From Chondrilla cf. caribensis (lineage: Eukaryota > Porifera > Demospongiae > Chondrillida > Chondrillidae), in the NCBI GenBank assembly GCA_964020155.1, contig OZ026558.1, positions 2,476,163 through 2,540,162 on the forward strand: 64,000 nucleotides of DNA, read 5' to 3'. A model generated the notes under the pieces. That model ran no database searches. It was not told where the DNA came from and worked only from the letters and a program-made list of their open reading frames with translations. Of this stretch, positions 23,319 through 35,921 are shown one piece after another; position 1 is the stretch's first letter; each line of letters opens with the position of its first letter. The position numbers and the translations under genes are program-made.

Positions 23319-23948
23319 GTGAGCTAACACACTCTGGACAGATGGTCTAAACTTACATGTTAGTTACTATTGTAAGACATTAACTGTATCGTATGTACAC
23401 TACACATACTAGTATTTGTCACATGAGGAGTGCAGTGATGAGGGTGTGAACACACTATGTAACACACCCCACCATCATGGTTGACCTTACTATGTATTGT
23501 GTATGAGCATCAACCTCACATTGGATTGTGTACTGTACAAACATCTGTGATCTGACAGCCATTTTAGTCCTACTCCCTAGACCACCCAACATTGTGTTCC
23601 AACATCTCATTGAGTGTCAGTTGAGTAGCTTCACTCTGTAGGACCAGGTGGTTGGGTAGGAATGAGATGTTGTAGGCTGAAGAGGGTCATTAACTATATT
23701 CATAGTCTGTAGTACATGTATGTATACACCCCAATCTGTCCTGTTCTTGTTAGTCCTTCAACAGGTAGATTGAGGATAGAGGAGTGTTGGGAGTGCATGT
23801 AGTTTGCTTTGTTGGGACAAGTTGTGATGACTATATATGCCTATCTCTGCCCTCCCTACACTGTGTATCCTAGCAACCCAAGTCCCATAGCTATCCCCAT
23901 ACATGTTGTATAGCAGTGAGTGTGTTCTCTCCATGCACCCATGCACAG

Positions 23949-24235
23949 ACCTGACTCCATCTGATGCCGGACTAGAAGGTGTTTGGGATGCTATACCAGT
24001 TTGGGGAAGACTTGCAGTCAAGCTGGGTGTCCCCATTAGTACGGTGGAGGCTCTCCAGCAGAATCCCATTGGCTGTCTCAAGGCCCTCCAGCTATGGCAG
24101 AGTGGGCGGTACAGAGATAAGGGATTTCCCCCCACCTGGTCCTTCCTATTGGATGCTGTTGAAGAGATTTCCGGTCCTCTCATCAGAGAGAAGATAGCCG
24201 ACAGAGTGACTACCGAGATGACGTGGACTGACTGA
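23949..24235 (+). pseudogene. Receptor A: C-terminal death-like domain exon
   Basis: The terminal exon opens in phase 1 after 'catgcacag' and ends at TGA 24233-24235. About 90 residues fit the death fold: VWDAIPVWGRLAVKLGV (the W..LA..LG core of helices 1-2), CLKALQLWQSGR (helix 4 L..W) and PPTWSFLLDAVEEIS (TW..LL.A of helix 5), then REKIADRVTTEMTWTD. Death domains form homotypic signalling complexes. Open frame, but downstream of the TGA in the NACHT exon. Confidence 0.75.
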
Positions 24236-25940
24236 CCCACATCGGAATTTCCCCTTTGATTCTATCTGATTTGCAATATTGGCATGTTTTACCCTACCTG
24301 CATAAAAATCTAATAACCATGCAATTATTTGTATTATTATTATTGATAAGTATTCCTGCATCATTTTAATTTGAATAACCCAGTTTCTGTATAAACATAA
24401 TTATTATTATAATACAACTGCTATGTACATGGTTTAATTCACTATAATAAAATTAATATTACTCATGCAATTCATTATTATTGCAATTACTGGTCATACC
24501 AACTGCATATGGCTTCCTGTAGTACAGAATTGATAAACAATAGGTTGTTTATTGTAAACAATGTGACCATGATTCATATGACCTTTCAGCTATCTATGAA
24601 CACAAGCACACATACCTGAACAGATACCATACACACATGTCATTGTATGTACGATTGTACAAAATGGTACAAAACATACATGATATGGTAGAGGATGACC
24701 CCTACTCCTCCCATGCACCCAGGGATGACCCCTCCCCTACCCCCTTATGTCCCCTCTGTACTGTCCACTACATGCAGTCCTGGTCACCTCACATGAAGTA
24801 CACTAGTGCTATGTCATTGTGTGGTCTCATGGGCTGGACCACATCCCCTCCACTGCTCGTACTGTAGACATTGTCAGTGTTGTATTTAGTCTATTATATC
24901 CACACAGGAATCCTGATGAGACATGAAGTTTGAGAATTTACCTTTTTCTACAATTGTATATAGAGAACTATAAAAGAGATTATTAATTTTAATTTCCCTA
25001 TTTTATAGTATGTATTATTGAATAACAATATAAATAAGAATTATTATATTAGTTTTGTAATTTTCTTATCATTATGATTACTACATTATAATAAATAATT
25101 ATAAGTGAATTCGAAATAATAATTATTACTATACTGTATAATTCATTACATTTTATATAATATGTACATCATAACAACAGGTACAGCTTCAATGAAGGGT
25201 ACAATCTACTTTCACGATGTGTTATGGCTTCCTGTAGTAGAGAATTGATAAACAATAGGTTGTTTATTGTAAACGTTAACAATGTGACCATGATTCATAT
25301 GACCTTTCATCTATCTATGAACACAAGCACACATACCTGAACAGATACCATACACACACACATACACGTATGTAGAATTGTACAAAATGGCACAAAACAC
25401 ACACGTGATATGGTAGAGGCCCATGCTATAGTTCCAGTAATGGTATGGATTGTGAGTGGATGAGCTTTCACATGGCTAGTTTGTAACTGACGTAGACCTT
25501 CATGGTTGATACATTTACCATCATTTCTTACAATTAAATGGGAACTTATTAACTCACAACCCATACCAACACAGATGTACGTATGTTTAACACATACTGT
25601 ACACAGAAATGGTACATACATATATATGTGCATTTACCTGTAGCACATATGCATATATTATAGGGCTACATTATTGTTTCCACAATGATTTAATTACATG
25701 ACAGCATTGAAGAGAAATTAGTCCAGCTAGCTATACCGTATCTGTGAAGAATGGGACAGAGGATACAGCAGTGAAAGTGCATGGTACTTGATTGCAAGGA
25801 CAATACTAGTGGAAGTGGGAGCTGTCCCATGAATTCAGCCACAAACTAACCATGTCCGTCTGACCACCCTGAGTAAATGTACAAATAGACCAGTACACAC
25901 AGTACACAGTATTCATAGGCATAGGGCAAGGTTTGGCAGG
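24236..25940. other. Receptor A 3' flank with internal duplication
   Basis: AT-rich; an AATAAA lies near 24,447. A segment of about 180 bases around 'ttgataaacaataggttg' occurs twice (about 24,508-24,690 and 25,224-25,415) but once after B (about 57,000-57,185). The stretch 24,690-24,900 matches 56,480-56,690 after B. No gene seen. Confidence 0.6.
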
Positions 25941-27727
25941 CTGCACCAATACTTTCAAAACCATGAAAAATGACATTTGAAAAAAGCAGTTGTAGTGGAG
26001 CTTAAAATATCATCATCCGTATACTACTGTATAACGGATGTACTGATTGGATTCCTGACCAACACATACCATACTGCTACAACCTTGGTATTCAATGTTC
26101 ACACACTGTACACACAACATATAATTGCTACACACCAACGTCAACCACACTCCATACATATTGTTACATACATACCTGGTTCATTACATGGACTGCATTG
26201 TCTGAGAGAATGGAATACACTCTTTCCTCATGATCTTGGAGTTCAGCACTGATACCTTCCAAAGTCTACAGTTCTAGAAGCAAAGAACACACCACAGTCA
26301 GGTGTGGTACACTGGTGAGTTGAAAGGACTGTACATGTGTGTAGGTACAGGTGGACAGGTATTGTACATCACTCTGTAAAGGTAGGGGAAATGGCTAATA
26401 CGGCAGAAATTGTGGAAAGAGTATTGGTGACATCAAGTGGTCATCACCAATTGCAATGAAAAGGCAAATAATATCACCAACTTCAGAGCTGTTCTCTCCA
26501 GACGTTTATCTTTCTCTACTTGCCCCAACAATGTACTGTATACATTGCCATACATATTATGTACATACATGTGCTGACAACAACACTACACTACATATAA
26601 ACGCATGTAGACAGCTAGCACAGTACAGAATGTAGGTAAATACATATACAGTGGAACCTTGATAATCCAACATGTTTTAAAAAACACATAACATTTCAGA
26701 TTGAACAGGTTAACAAATATTTGGATGTTTCTGGTGTAGTCTATAACAATGGTTATGTATGTTTCAGAGTGCAGTTGGATAGTAAAGGATGTTGGATTAT
26801 GGAGGTTCCACTGAACCCATTATATAGTGGGAATGAGGGGATATGACACAGTTGACATAAATGTACATGGGTCTGGCTCTGTGAGACTAGTGCCTGAACC
26901 TAACCTCACACCATGAAACTGTACACCTAGAATACACGTGTGTGGATAAATGGCATACCAATACATATGTATATGTGCGTAGCTATTCTATACAGTTTAA
27001 CCTCTCTGGTGAGGATACTTGAATTATATATACATAATAGGAGTACTAAAACATGTACACTGTGTGTTGCTTAGTAAACCCGAACAAATTCAAACAAGAT
27101 ATGACAACAATGTACACATAATACGAATGTATACATACAATGGTACACATGTATTATGTACTTTCATGACTCTGATGAAGCTCTACAAAATAGCCTCTCT
27201 GTTATCATGACTGTATGTGTACAAGAAATCCAAGAACATATGCATAATAGTGTATGTACTGCATATACACACTGTAACACATACGTATGTACACTAGTCT
27301 CAATACAGCACAATTGTATATCCCTTATAATACACACCCAAGGAGGATACAACTGTGTATCCCCTAATACACACCCAAAAAGTCAAACGATGTATATACA
27401 TCAGCAACTATGAAAGGAAGCTCACAAGGATTTAATAACAGTTACTGTTGCTTATACTCGGTTGATTTGTAAAAGATAGTCATTGTCACATGTTTCATTC
27501 ACTATGCTAATGTTTTAGCAAATAAAAGGTACTTGGAATTGATTTGTATATATGTGCTATTGCATTTTTGGCATGTGCCATAATTTTTTGAGTTTTCCAT
27601 AAAAACATTGAAATGACTTAAAAATAATGATATGAGCAAATATTATACTGAAATAGTCAGGACATGGTTGGCAGCACTGGCATACACACACATACACAAA
27701 CATTAGCACTAACACATACACACCCAT

Positions 27728-28079
<352 letters not shown>

Positions 28080-28482
28080 ACCATCAGAAATACTTACTTA
28101 GTAGAAATTCGCAACTTAAGATCCCTTTCCCAGGTGTACCTTGGAATTTACCATGAGGGAGCACTGAACCAAATAGCATCAGAGGGATAAAAACCACCAA
28201 CAGGTGATGTAGCTAGTGAAAAAAGACACAATATTATTAAAAAATTATAATGATGGTCTTGAGTATTTCTGTTCACATACATTGTAAAAACACTGGTGGA
28301 AATATTCCACCATTGTTGGTGGATTAGATGAATTGTCTGTATCACCATAATATGTATAATAGTCTTCCTTCATGAGTAGAGGTAGCTGATATTGCAAGAC
28401 GAAAAATGAATATTACTGTTCTGCGCAGCATTAATTTTACTCAAAGTAGAAAACGACAGACAGCCATTTTATGAAAGCGCTT

Positions 28483-28547
28483 GTGATGACGCCATCAAAC
28501 GGACCAAACGTCATAGGCAATTGACGTGATTATCGCGTGCTCGTTCG
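28483..28547 (+). promoter_or_regulatory. Putative CREB/ATF-type promoter element cluster, copy 2
   Basis: Same TGACG/CGTCA cluster as at 3945-4010, then the 13 bases missing from copy 1. Confidence 0.35.
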
Positions 28548-28843
28548 AAGAAGACAAGCTATGCTCCACGGTGTGCCTCGTCATTCAGAGAGGATCATTT
28601 CCAGTAGCTGGACCGGGGTCCGTTCAACTGTGTTTAGATGAGGTAGCCGTGCTTGGTCGTCCACGTGTTTACGCTTTGTCTACCTCTCTGTTTGCCCGTG
28701 ATCACGTTCTTCCCACCATAGACCCTAGATACCTATGTTCCCACTATGCTCACCTCTCCATTCACCTTTTTGTTCACCTTGTGCATTCACCTATACGTTC
28801 ACCTATGTTCACATTTGCATTTGAGAGTTTGTTAGGAAGGTAG
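28526..28843 (+). other. Exon-like open frame VCLVIQRGS, copy 2 (R2)
   Basis: The longest intact version: IACSFEEDKLCSTVCLVIQR, then the same core as copy 1, ending in a stop at 28,843. The start codon is not ATG, so expression as drawn is doubtful. The few substitutions among copies reflect recent duplication and are not evidence of selection. Confidence 0.25.
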
Positions 28844-29044
28844 AGTAAAATATTGATAGCATGTGAGTTGGTACTTGATATGATATTCATATTATATGCA
28901 TCTATCTCAGAACATTCCCTGATATGTACATAATGTAATATGTATTATAGTCACTTCACTCAACACTTGTGGTATCTTCAAGTAATTAATAGGCAAGTTA
29001 TAGTGTAATATTCTGGAATGAGTTATCATGAATCATGTCTGTTT

Positions 29045-29420
29045 GTTCAAAGTGGTTATTATGGGGATCACAGTGCTGTGGTGGATCACACAGGATGTTG
29101 GAATTTGCACTGGCTGTTGTGGATTTCATAGTCAATTGTAGCTCACACTGCCTGCTGTGGGTCACACAGTTGGTTGCAATAGTAGCTGACAGTGGTTGTT
29201 GTGGATCTCACAGGCAGTTGTAGTTCACACTGGATGATATGCTTCTCAGAGGCAGTTGTAGGTCATAGTGACCATTGTGGACCACACATTCAGTTGTAAT
29301 TTATATTGACTATTGTGGATCCTACAGTCAATTGTTGTTTTCACTGGCTGTTGAATTTCACACACTGTCAGGAGGTGTATTTGAGTTTTGCACACTCAGG
29401 CAGTTGTATTTGACACTGAT
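29045..29420 (+). repeat. Degenerate minisatellite (TTGTGGATCACAC-type)
   Basis: Loosely repeated words 'ctgttgtggat', 'tcacacag', 'cagttgtag' with poor periodicity. Absent from R1 and R3. Confidence 0.6.
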
Positions 29421-29834
29421 GTCTGTTTTGAACCACTGGTGTCCTTACAAATTTATTGACTGTATCTGCATGTTCTCTTCATTCTATCTACTTTGCTATG
29501 TTAACTTCACTGCCCCTTCATGTAGAACCATTCATCTACTAGTTTCTTTGATGAATGTACATTCATATGCATGTCTACTGTCCTTGTTCTCCCTCATGTG
29601 TTTAACTATGTATTGGCATGCATATTTACATTCATGTGTGTGATGAATTAGCTGGTCCCAATGTGTCCTTTACAAAGAAGTTCTACTGTAATATCATGTA
29701 CGTACTTATGCATCGTGTACATTAGAATCAGACATACCTACGTATGTACATATACATGTCATACATGTACATATATATTTGTATACAAATGAGTGCCTTT
29801 CCATTTTTTTACTTTTCTCTGTTCTGTTCAACAG

Positions 29835-29961
29835 ATTTCCAAATTGCCTTGAAAGTACCTATGTCTCTCCTCTAGAGGTAGTTGACTAGTTTGTTCCTCT
29901 GTTCTGCTGCTTAAAGGACTTGTGCAAATACAACCCCCAATCTTCTCAACGAATTGAACAA
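29835..29961 (+). pseudogene. Broken beta exon, copy in R2
   Basis: Homologous to 5112-5228 with the same CAACAG acceptor and GTGAGT donor, but with TAG codons and length changes in the reading frame. It retains 'ctgctgcttaaaggacttgt'. Confidence 0.6.
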
Positions 29962-30270
29962 GTGAGTGTGTGTGTGTGCTCAGTCATTGTGAGTACAGTA
30001 TCTTTGTGATAGAGGTGGAGGTATACCTATTCACATTTCCTGGATATTTTACAGTGTGCATTGTCAGATTTTTACATTTGGATCGCAGAATCTTACAAAT
30101 TGAGAAAGTTGACATTTCTTTTTCAAATTCACAGCACATTGCACATTTCCACAATAGAACCCCCATATGGTGAATTCCAGTTAATCCACCACTGTTTGAA
30201 CCCTCACTTAACACACACACATCCAATTTCCCATTATCAAGTACATATCGTATTGTATTGTATTGTATAA

Positions 30271-30759
30271 CAGTGCTCGAAATAACAGTCGGACTTCGGA
30301 CATTATCCGACCATTTTGGCCATTTGTCCGATCCAAAAATGCTGGGGTCGGACATTTGGCCGAGCACAATTAAAGGGCCACTGCCATGAAAGCCGGTCTT
30401 AAATCACTTTGTTTAGTAATTAAACATCTGTGTTATTGTTAAAAATCGCCGCTCTTATTTCAAACGAGTGAAATTCGCAGTTTATTGTCTACAAAATCAC
30501 CGAAAAACGGCCATTTTGAAATACGCGTAATGACGTCACAAGAGCCCTCACGTAGTGTATACATTGGATAAGGAGATTTTTATTGTGAATTGTTGACTAA
30601 TAATGTATGAAGTGATAGTTTTTCAGTGAATTTTACGTTGCATTACGTGGCATGAAGATCCATACAAACAATGTCTGACCCAGATTGAATACGTCCAACC
30701 CAAATTCAAAGTGCTCGGACATTTGTCCAACCACTTTTGCTATCTTATTTCTAACACTG
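30271..30759. mobile_element. CAGTG-ended TIR element, 489 bp, containing a TTAA element
   Basis: Terminal repeats CAGTGCTCGAAATAACAG and (complement of the right end) CAGTGTTAGAAATAAGATAG. Flanked by a perfect GTATAA direct repeat at 30265-30270 and 30760-30765. Both arms contain GTCGGACATT-like words. A fragment of the AGGGCCACTG family starts at 30,374 right after TTAA, so one element sits inside the other. No transposase frame. Confidence 0.75.
30374..30655. mobile_element. TTAA-type transposon fragment nested in TIR element
   Basis: The left end matches 8786-8965 (AGGGCCACTGCCATG, then 'cactttgtttagtaa' and 'gccattttgaaata'). The right terminal repeat is missing, so the element is truncated. 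Confidence 0.65.
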
Positions 30760-31029
30760 GTATAATCTTATTTATCCTGCAGCTGGATATGAGGCCTTTA
30801 GTCGAAAGACTACTTTACAAGGCACCCAGCAAATACACATAAACATACAGACACAAAAAAAACAGCCAAAAATGAGTGGGTGATGATTTAAGATTGATGT
30901 TCAAGGGATTGAAAGTTATTCGAGGTGATAAATTTTAATAAATAGAAATGTTAATAGCTTATCCTGTAATACAAAAAACTTTGTGTAATGTAGATTATTG
31001 GTCAGGACATGCATTAATAATATTATGAT

Positions 31030-32150
31030 AAAATATATTTGCATGCAGCAATAAAAGTAGATAGTGATGTGGCAGCTTTAGCTTCTCTTGGCAGGCTGTT
31101 CCAGAGGGTTAGGGCTGAGTATGAGAAAGACTTCTTTCCATGTTCATTTTTGACTGATGGGATTGTGTAGCCACTTGCGGACTGGCATGTAAAATGTTGT
31201 TGTACGTCAGTTGGTGATTTTAGAAGGTTCTTTAGATAGGATGGAGCTGAGTTACATTTGCATTTGAAGATTTGCTGGGCTAAATGGAGCTTTCGCTGTG
31301 ATTTCAGGGTAGGCCAGTTGAGGTCTTGTCTTAGTTTAGTTGCCGAGTCGGCCCTGCATCATTGAAGGATGATACGTCCGGCTTGATTTTGTAGTCTTTC
31401 AAGTTGATTTACTTGGGCGTTCGTACAGTTATACCACACAATATCGCAGTAAGAGAGCATGGGGAGGATGTAGGAATTGTAGAAAGCCTTCAGACCAGAC
31501 TGTGGAAGGAAATCGGAGAGTCCTCGGAGTAGATATATTTGTTTAGAGACCTTGCTCACAATTCACGAGATGTGTTCATTCCATGACAGGGTGTCATTGA
31601 TACATAGTCCAAGAAGTTTGAACTTTGTTACTTGTTCTAGTGTTGTGCCGTTAATAGAGAGGTGAAGGGGTGGAAGGTGAGGTTTACGAGGGGGGTGAAT
31701 AAGCATGCATTTGGTTTTGGACAGGTTGAGTATGAGGTAATTTTCTTGCATCCATGTGTTGAGTAATGAGTGGCAGTGATTTAGTGATATGGTGATAGAG
31801 TTAACAAAGTCACTAGTTACATATATTATATATACAGTTGTGTCATCAGCATACATAGTGCAGGTAGAGGATTTTACTGAGTCGGGTAGGTCATTCATGA
31901 AGCAGGAGAATAGGGAAGGTCCTAGGATAGACCCTTGGGGTACACCAGCTAGCAAGCATGAGGAACTAGATGTAATGTCCTCAATTCTTACTTCCTGGAA
32001 TCTACTGTCTAGGTATAGGAGGTGAACCAGTCGAGGGCTGTATCTGTTCCACTCTGTTCTTCTCTAGATGTTTTGGGTACAATGTCCTTTCCGAGTTTCT
32101 GTTGGAAATGGACAAGTGAGATGGGCTTAAAGATGAGGCAAAGAGAAAAG
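31030..32150 (-). pseudogene. 5'-truncated non-LTR retrotransposon reverse transcriptase
   Basis: The minus strand encodes the RT palm to C-terminus: LAGVPQGSILGPSLFSCFMN (the PQGS..GP..F block), MYADDTTVYI (catalytic YADD), SKTKCMLIHPP, FKLLGLCINDTLSWNEHIS (the LG....L.W..H block), then SYILPMLSYCDIVWYNC and a tail ALTLWNSLPREAKAA. Stops lie at 31563-31565 and 31359-31361, with a frameshift near 32,025. Upstream ALDWFTSY is the RT start. No endonuclease remains. Jockey/CR1-like by motif style; the clade is not resolved. Confidence 0.85.
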
Positions 32151-32275
32151 AAACTCACAACACCACTCCCCAGATGATGAATGTCATCTGTCCACTCTGT
32201 TTCTTACTTTGCTCTCACCCTTACTATCACCGAACCAGGATGAAGACTTCCATGATATAATCCTTGTAGTAGTAG

Positions 32276-32278
<3 letters not shown>

Positions 32279-32332
<54 letters not shown>

Positions 32333-32345
32333 GCGTGCATGCGTG
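32279..32345 (+). repeat. (GT)n microsatellite
   Basis: About 50 bases of GT followed by GTGCGTGC variants, located at the junction where R2 homology resumes. Confidence 0.95.
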
Positions 32346-32499
32346 TGTACATATACGTTTATGCATACTAATACCAAACACCTACAGCAAATACTAAACA
32401 TTGTGTCCATATAAGCTCAACTGGTTCTCTCATGAGTTGTGATATTTCACCTTAAATCACTCTCATTGTACGCATTATCTAAATCATAATAGTGGTCCT

Positions 32500-32915
32500 G
32501 GTTAGCAAACATTTCTACACTGGTTAGTACACACTTCTGGTCAGTACACAATCAGTTAGTACGCTTTCCCGGTTAGTATATACACTCTGGTTCATACGCA
32601 CTCCCGGTTGGTACATACTCCTGGTTAGTACACTGGTTAGTACACACTCTTGGTAGGTACACACCCCGCATTAGTACATACATCTGATTAGTACACGCTC
32701 CTGGTAATTATACACTGTTGTTCATTACGTACTCATGGTTAGTACACACTCCTGGTTAGTACAAACTCCTGGTTAGTACACACTCCTACTCTTCCTGGTT
32801 AGTACACACTCCTGCTCTTCCTGGTTAGTATACACTCCTGGTTAGTACACACTCCTTCTCTTCCTGGTTAGTACACACTCCTGCTCTTCCTGGTTAGGAC
32901 ACACCCCTGGTCAGT
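32500..32915 (+). repeat. CTGGTTAGTACACACTC minisatellite
   Basis: Units of about 17-19 bases ('ctggttagtacacactcc') with decay toward the 5' side and later higher-order units including 'ctcttc'. A few units appear at 63,505-63,530 after R3. Confidence 0.85.
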
Positions 32916-33105
32916 ATGGGCTGGAGGTGCTGGACGCCATGAATCCTTCAGCTGTGTACATGTTGGACTATGCCAACTAATTCATTATCGACTCCCTCCA
33001 CATGTTGCCAAACCTCATCGAGGAATTGCCAAGCAAGCACCCAACTGTGTTGGTTGGCAAATTACGTAGATCACCGGATGAAGTTTTTCAAGTTTTTTTC
33101 ACGAG
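32915..33105 (+). pseudogene. Exon-like segment with internal stop
   Basis: After a TGGTCAG acceptor the frame reads YGLEVLDAMNPSAVYMLDYA N, then TAA, then FIIDSLHMLPNLIEELPSKH and PTVLVGKLRRSPDEVFQVFF. The frame stays coding-like on both sides of one stop, suggesting a decayed exon of a helical (HEAT/ARM-like) protein. Not recognised. Confidence 0.35.
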
Positions 33106-33326
33106 GACAATATTATAAAAAATGTATTTGTAGTGGCTTCAATCAGCTATTATAGATAAGAATTAAGTAAGGACTTTCTCTACCAGTAATGACACACCTT
33201 CTACATACATATCGGCAGAATAATACTCCTCTTCACACACTCCTAGTACTTATAAACTAGCTTACAAACACACACTCATGCACGCACACAGCACACATGC
33301 TGAAATTAATATTTGCACGTTTGCAG

Positions 33327-33427
33327 GAAAAGGGATTTTGTACTCTGGAGTTTGTATTCTGTACTCTCAACTACACACCCTCAGCAGTAGTGACCAATAT
33401 CAGCTTGCTACTACAAGACAACACACA
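33327..33427 (+). CDS. Exon-like segment of unknown gene
   Basis: TTTGCAG acceptor and CACACAGTGAGT donor bound EKGFCTLEFVFCTLNYTPSA VVTNISLLLQDNT in phase 0. A possible companion lies at about 33,735-33,860 (HLELAVLVLNNLIKLATK; VEERVALLAESVPGEGV in another frame). Hydrophobic spacing fits helical repeats. No family assigned. Confidence 0.3.
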
Positions 33428-33867
33428 GTGAGTGACTGTACACACAATGCACTCTCATATGCGTATCTGAACACTGTCCTTTCAACCTCCCTATCAACTT
33501 CTATCAATTATCATATCAACTTCTATCAACCTGTCCTATCAAATGTCTTATTACCTCTTATGTACCTGTCCTACCAACTGTTCTATCACATTCTATAAAC
33601 CTCCCTTAGCTATCAACCTGTCCCATCAACAGCTATCAACCTCCCCTATCCACTTCTATGAACATGCCCTATCAACCAATCCGACCAACTACTATCAACC
33701 TCTATTATGATCATCATTGACACTTGGAGTTAGCTGTGTTAGTCCTGAACAACTTGATCAAGCTGGCCACAAAGGTGTGAACTGCAAAGAAGTGTTTTGT
33801 GAGGTCGGAGTCGTGCTAGTGTTGAGGAGAGGGTTGCCTTACTAGCCGAGTCAGTACCAGGAGAAGG

Positions 33868-33870
33868 TGT

Positions 33871-33934
<64 letters not shown>

Positions 33935-33955
33935 CGTGCGCGCGTGTGTGCGTGC
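33868..33955 (+). repeat. (GT)n/(GC)-variant microsatellite
   Basis: GT tract grading into GTGCGCGCGTGTGTGCGTGC. Confidence 0.95.
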
Positions 33956-34829
33956 GTACATGTGCAGTGTTGTTATCTTCACATGCACTAGTGTTGTGAT
34001 AATTGTATGTTTCCTTCAATGATACAATAATGATAATAGCAATTGTTTATTGTTTTTCACTCATGTGTCAGTGGAACGATTGTGGAAAAATAGTTCATTG
34101 TGCAACACAGTGGTAGTGTATGTATGTGTTCATAATGATTTTAAAGACATGTACCATTTATACCTGTTCATGTCGTATGCACAGTCATTGTCTGGAATGT
34201 GTGTGTTGTGTGTATGGATGTAATATGTATATATGTACGTATGTCTCTGTGGTATTGTGTGTTATGTAATTATTGTGAGTCATAAATTTCAAGCATCACT
34301 TGACTTCAAAATGTTCACTTTTATCTTCGCAAATGGCAAGTTTATTCTGTCAATAGCACGTCCAGGGTGCTTTTGTATTATAATAGGTGAAGGAACGGTA
34401 CAATGTTATCTTAGTTGAGACACAGCTCTGGTTCTGATATTCCACCTTGGTAAGGTCCTTGCTTCTTGACGAGTTGCTTCTGGGAATTTTTCACTAGTTC
34501 TGCGTTAATTTTCATTTAAGCAGCTAGAACAGCAGCTTTGGAAGAGTTGAGCAATGTGCTTTGACTTCAGTATAAAAAGGCCTGAATTATTCTTTAATTT
34601 TCTAAGACCTATTGGCTAGCTTTGACTACGGGTTGTTGTCAATTTTATTAATGAACGAGTGAAAATCACTCTATGATACAATGGGGGGCATTTTATATCC
34701 ACCCGTGTATAATTTTTCGCGATCCCTGCCTTTGTCGTGAAATTTGTGAAAATTGCATCCTGCAAAAATCCCAGACATACGTATGGTTTGTTAAATGCAT
34801 TGAGAGAACCTGATCACATCTTTCTACAG

Positions 34830-34914
34830 GGCCCTACCATGATGCTAATATCATGTTTGAGCTCTCAACCCGAAGCAGTGCTTCAGGCAGTTTTATTGAC
34901 AGACAAGGCACAGG
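34830..34914 (+). CDS. Exon-like segment of unknown gene
   Basis: A TTTCTACAG acceptor and GGTATGT donor enclose GPTMMLISCLSSQPEAVLQA, VLLTDKAQ in phase 0 to 1. A partial second copy of 'tattgacagacaaggcacag' follows at about 34,999-35,020. Function unknown. Confidence 0.3.
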
Positions 34915-35921
34915 GTATGTATTGTACACAACAGAATATTTACTATAACATCATTTTTATCTGATTTCATCTCTTCACATGAGTATGTACATTCTGGTTT
35001 ATTGACAGACAAGGCACAGGATAGTGGACCTTCCTCCTCCTAACGATACAAAGGAGTGAAACAGTACAGGATAACCTGAAGAGCACCAGCTTGGCTTGCT
35101 GATGGTAGTCTAGCCTGGGACATCATTTTATCCATGGCCAATACCTAGGGATTATGCTGGTAAACTTCAAGACCAGGTTAAGGAGCATTTGAAGGAGCAC
35201 TGAGGAGATGTACTCCAGCTCACAGAAAAATCCATCTATTGTGCTTGGATACTTTGTTGTATACTGGATGGAGGTTAGAGCTACCTAAGGTCCAACTTGT
35301 TTAGTGAGTATGTACCTCAAAGAGCTGCAGTTCTGTCTGTACTTGTTATCAGAGGTACTTGCTATCAGTTCTGGTTGACATGCAGTATGCATGAGCTAGG
35401 GACTACACTGGTATATTATTATATGTATTGTACACAACAGTATATTTACTACTGTAACAACATCTTTACTTCATAATCTTCATAACATAATTTTATCTGA
35501 TTTTATCTCTTCACGAGTATGTACATATATACATTAATATTTACATACTAGTTTGAGTTCACTGTACCTTTAGGCAATTCATAGGAGAAGAAGTGTTCTA
35601 TGTTAATCAAGCAGCTTATCAGAAGGATGGTAGCTAGCTAGCTATATCGCTCTACAGTGATTCAGCTTTGCATGCTATTTTGTACGTATAATGTGTAAGA
35701 ACAATACACAATGCAGGTACATTCGTTTACCTAACATACGTACATGTACGTAGATAGTTGTATGGTTGGTAATGAGCCCTTCTTATGTAGTGTAGTGTAC
35801 GTGATTGAACCCACGTGTGTGTATTGTATCCGACTCATTTTCCAATTTTAAATTTGGAGTTGGTCTCGGGAGTGGTCTCCCTGCTGTATACCCGTTCCTC
35901 GATCCTGTTCACGGTCTGCTA

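Noticed and set aside
22824..23327. Two long + strand frames rich in Thr-Cys-Leu-His
   Set aside because: They cover the 25-bp minisatellite inside an intron; the real exon there is only 23250-23318 in another frame.
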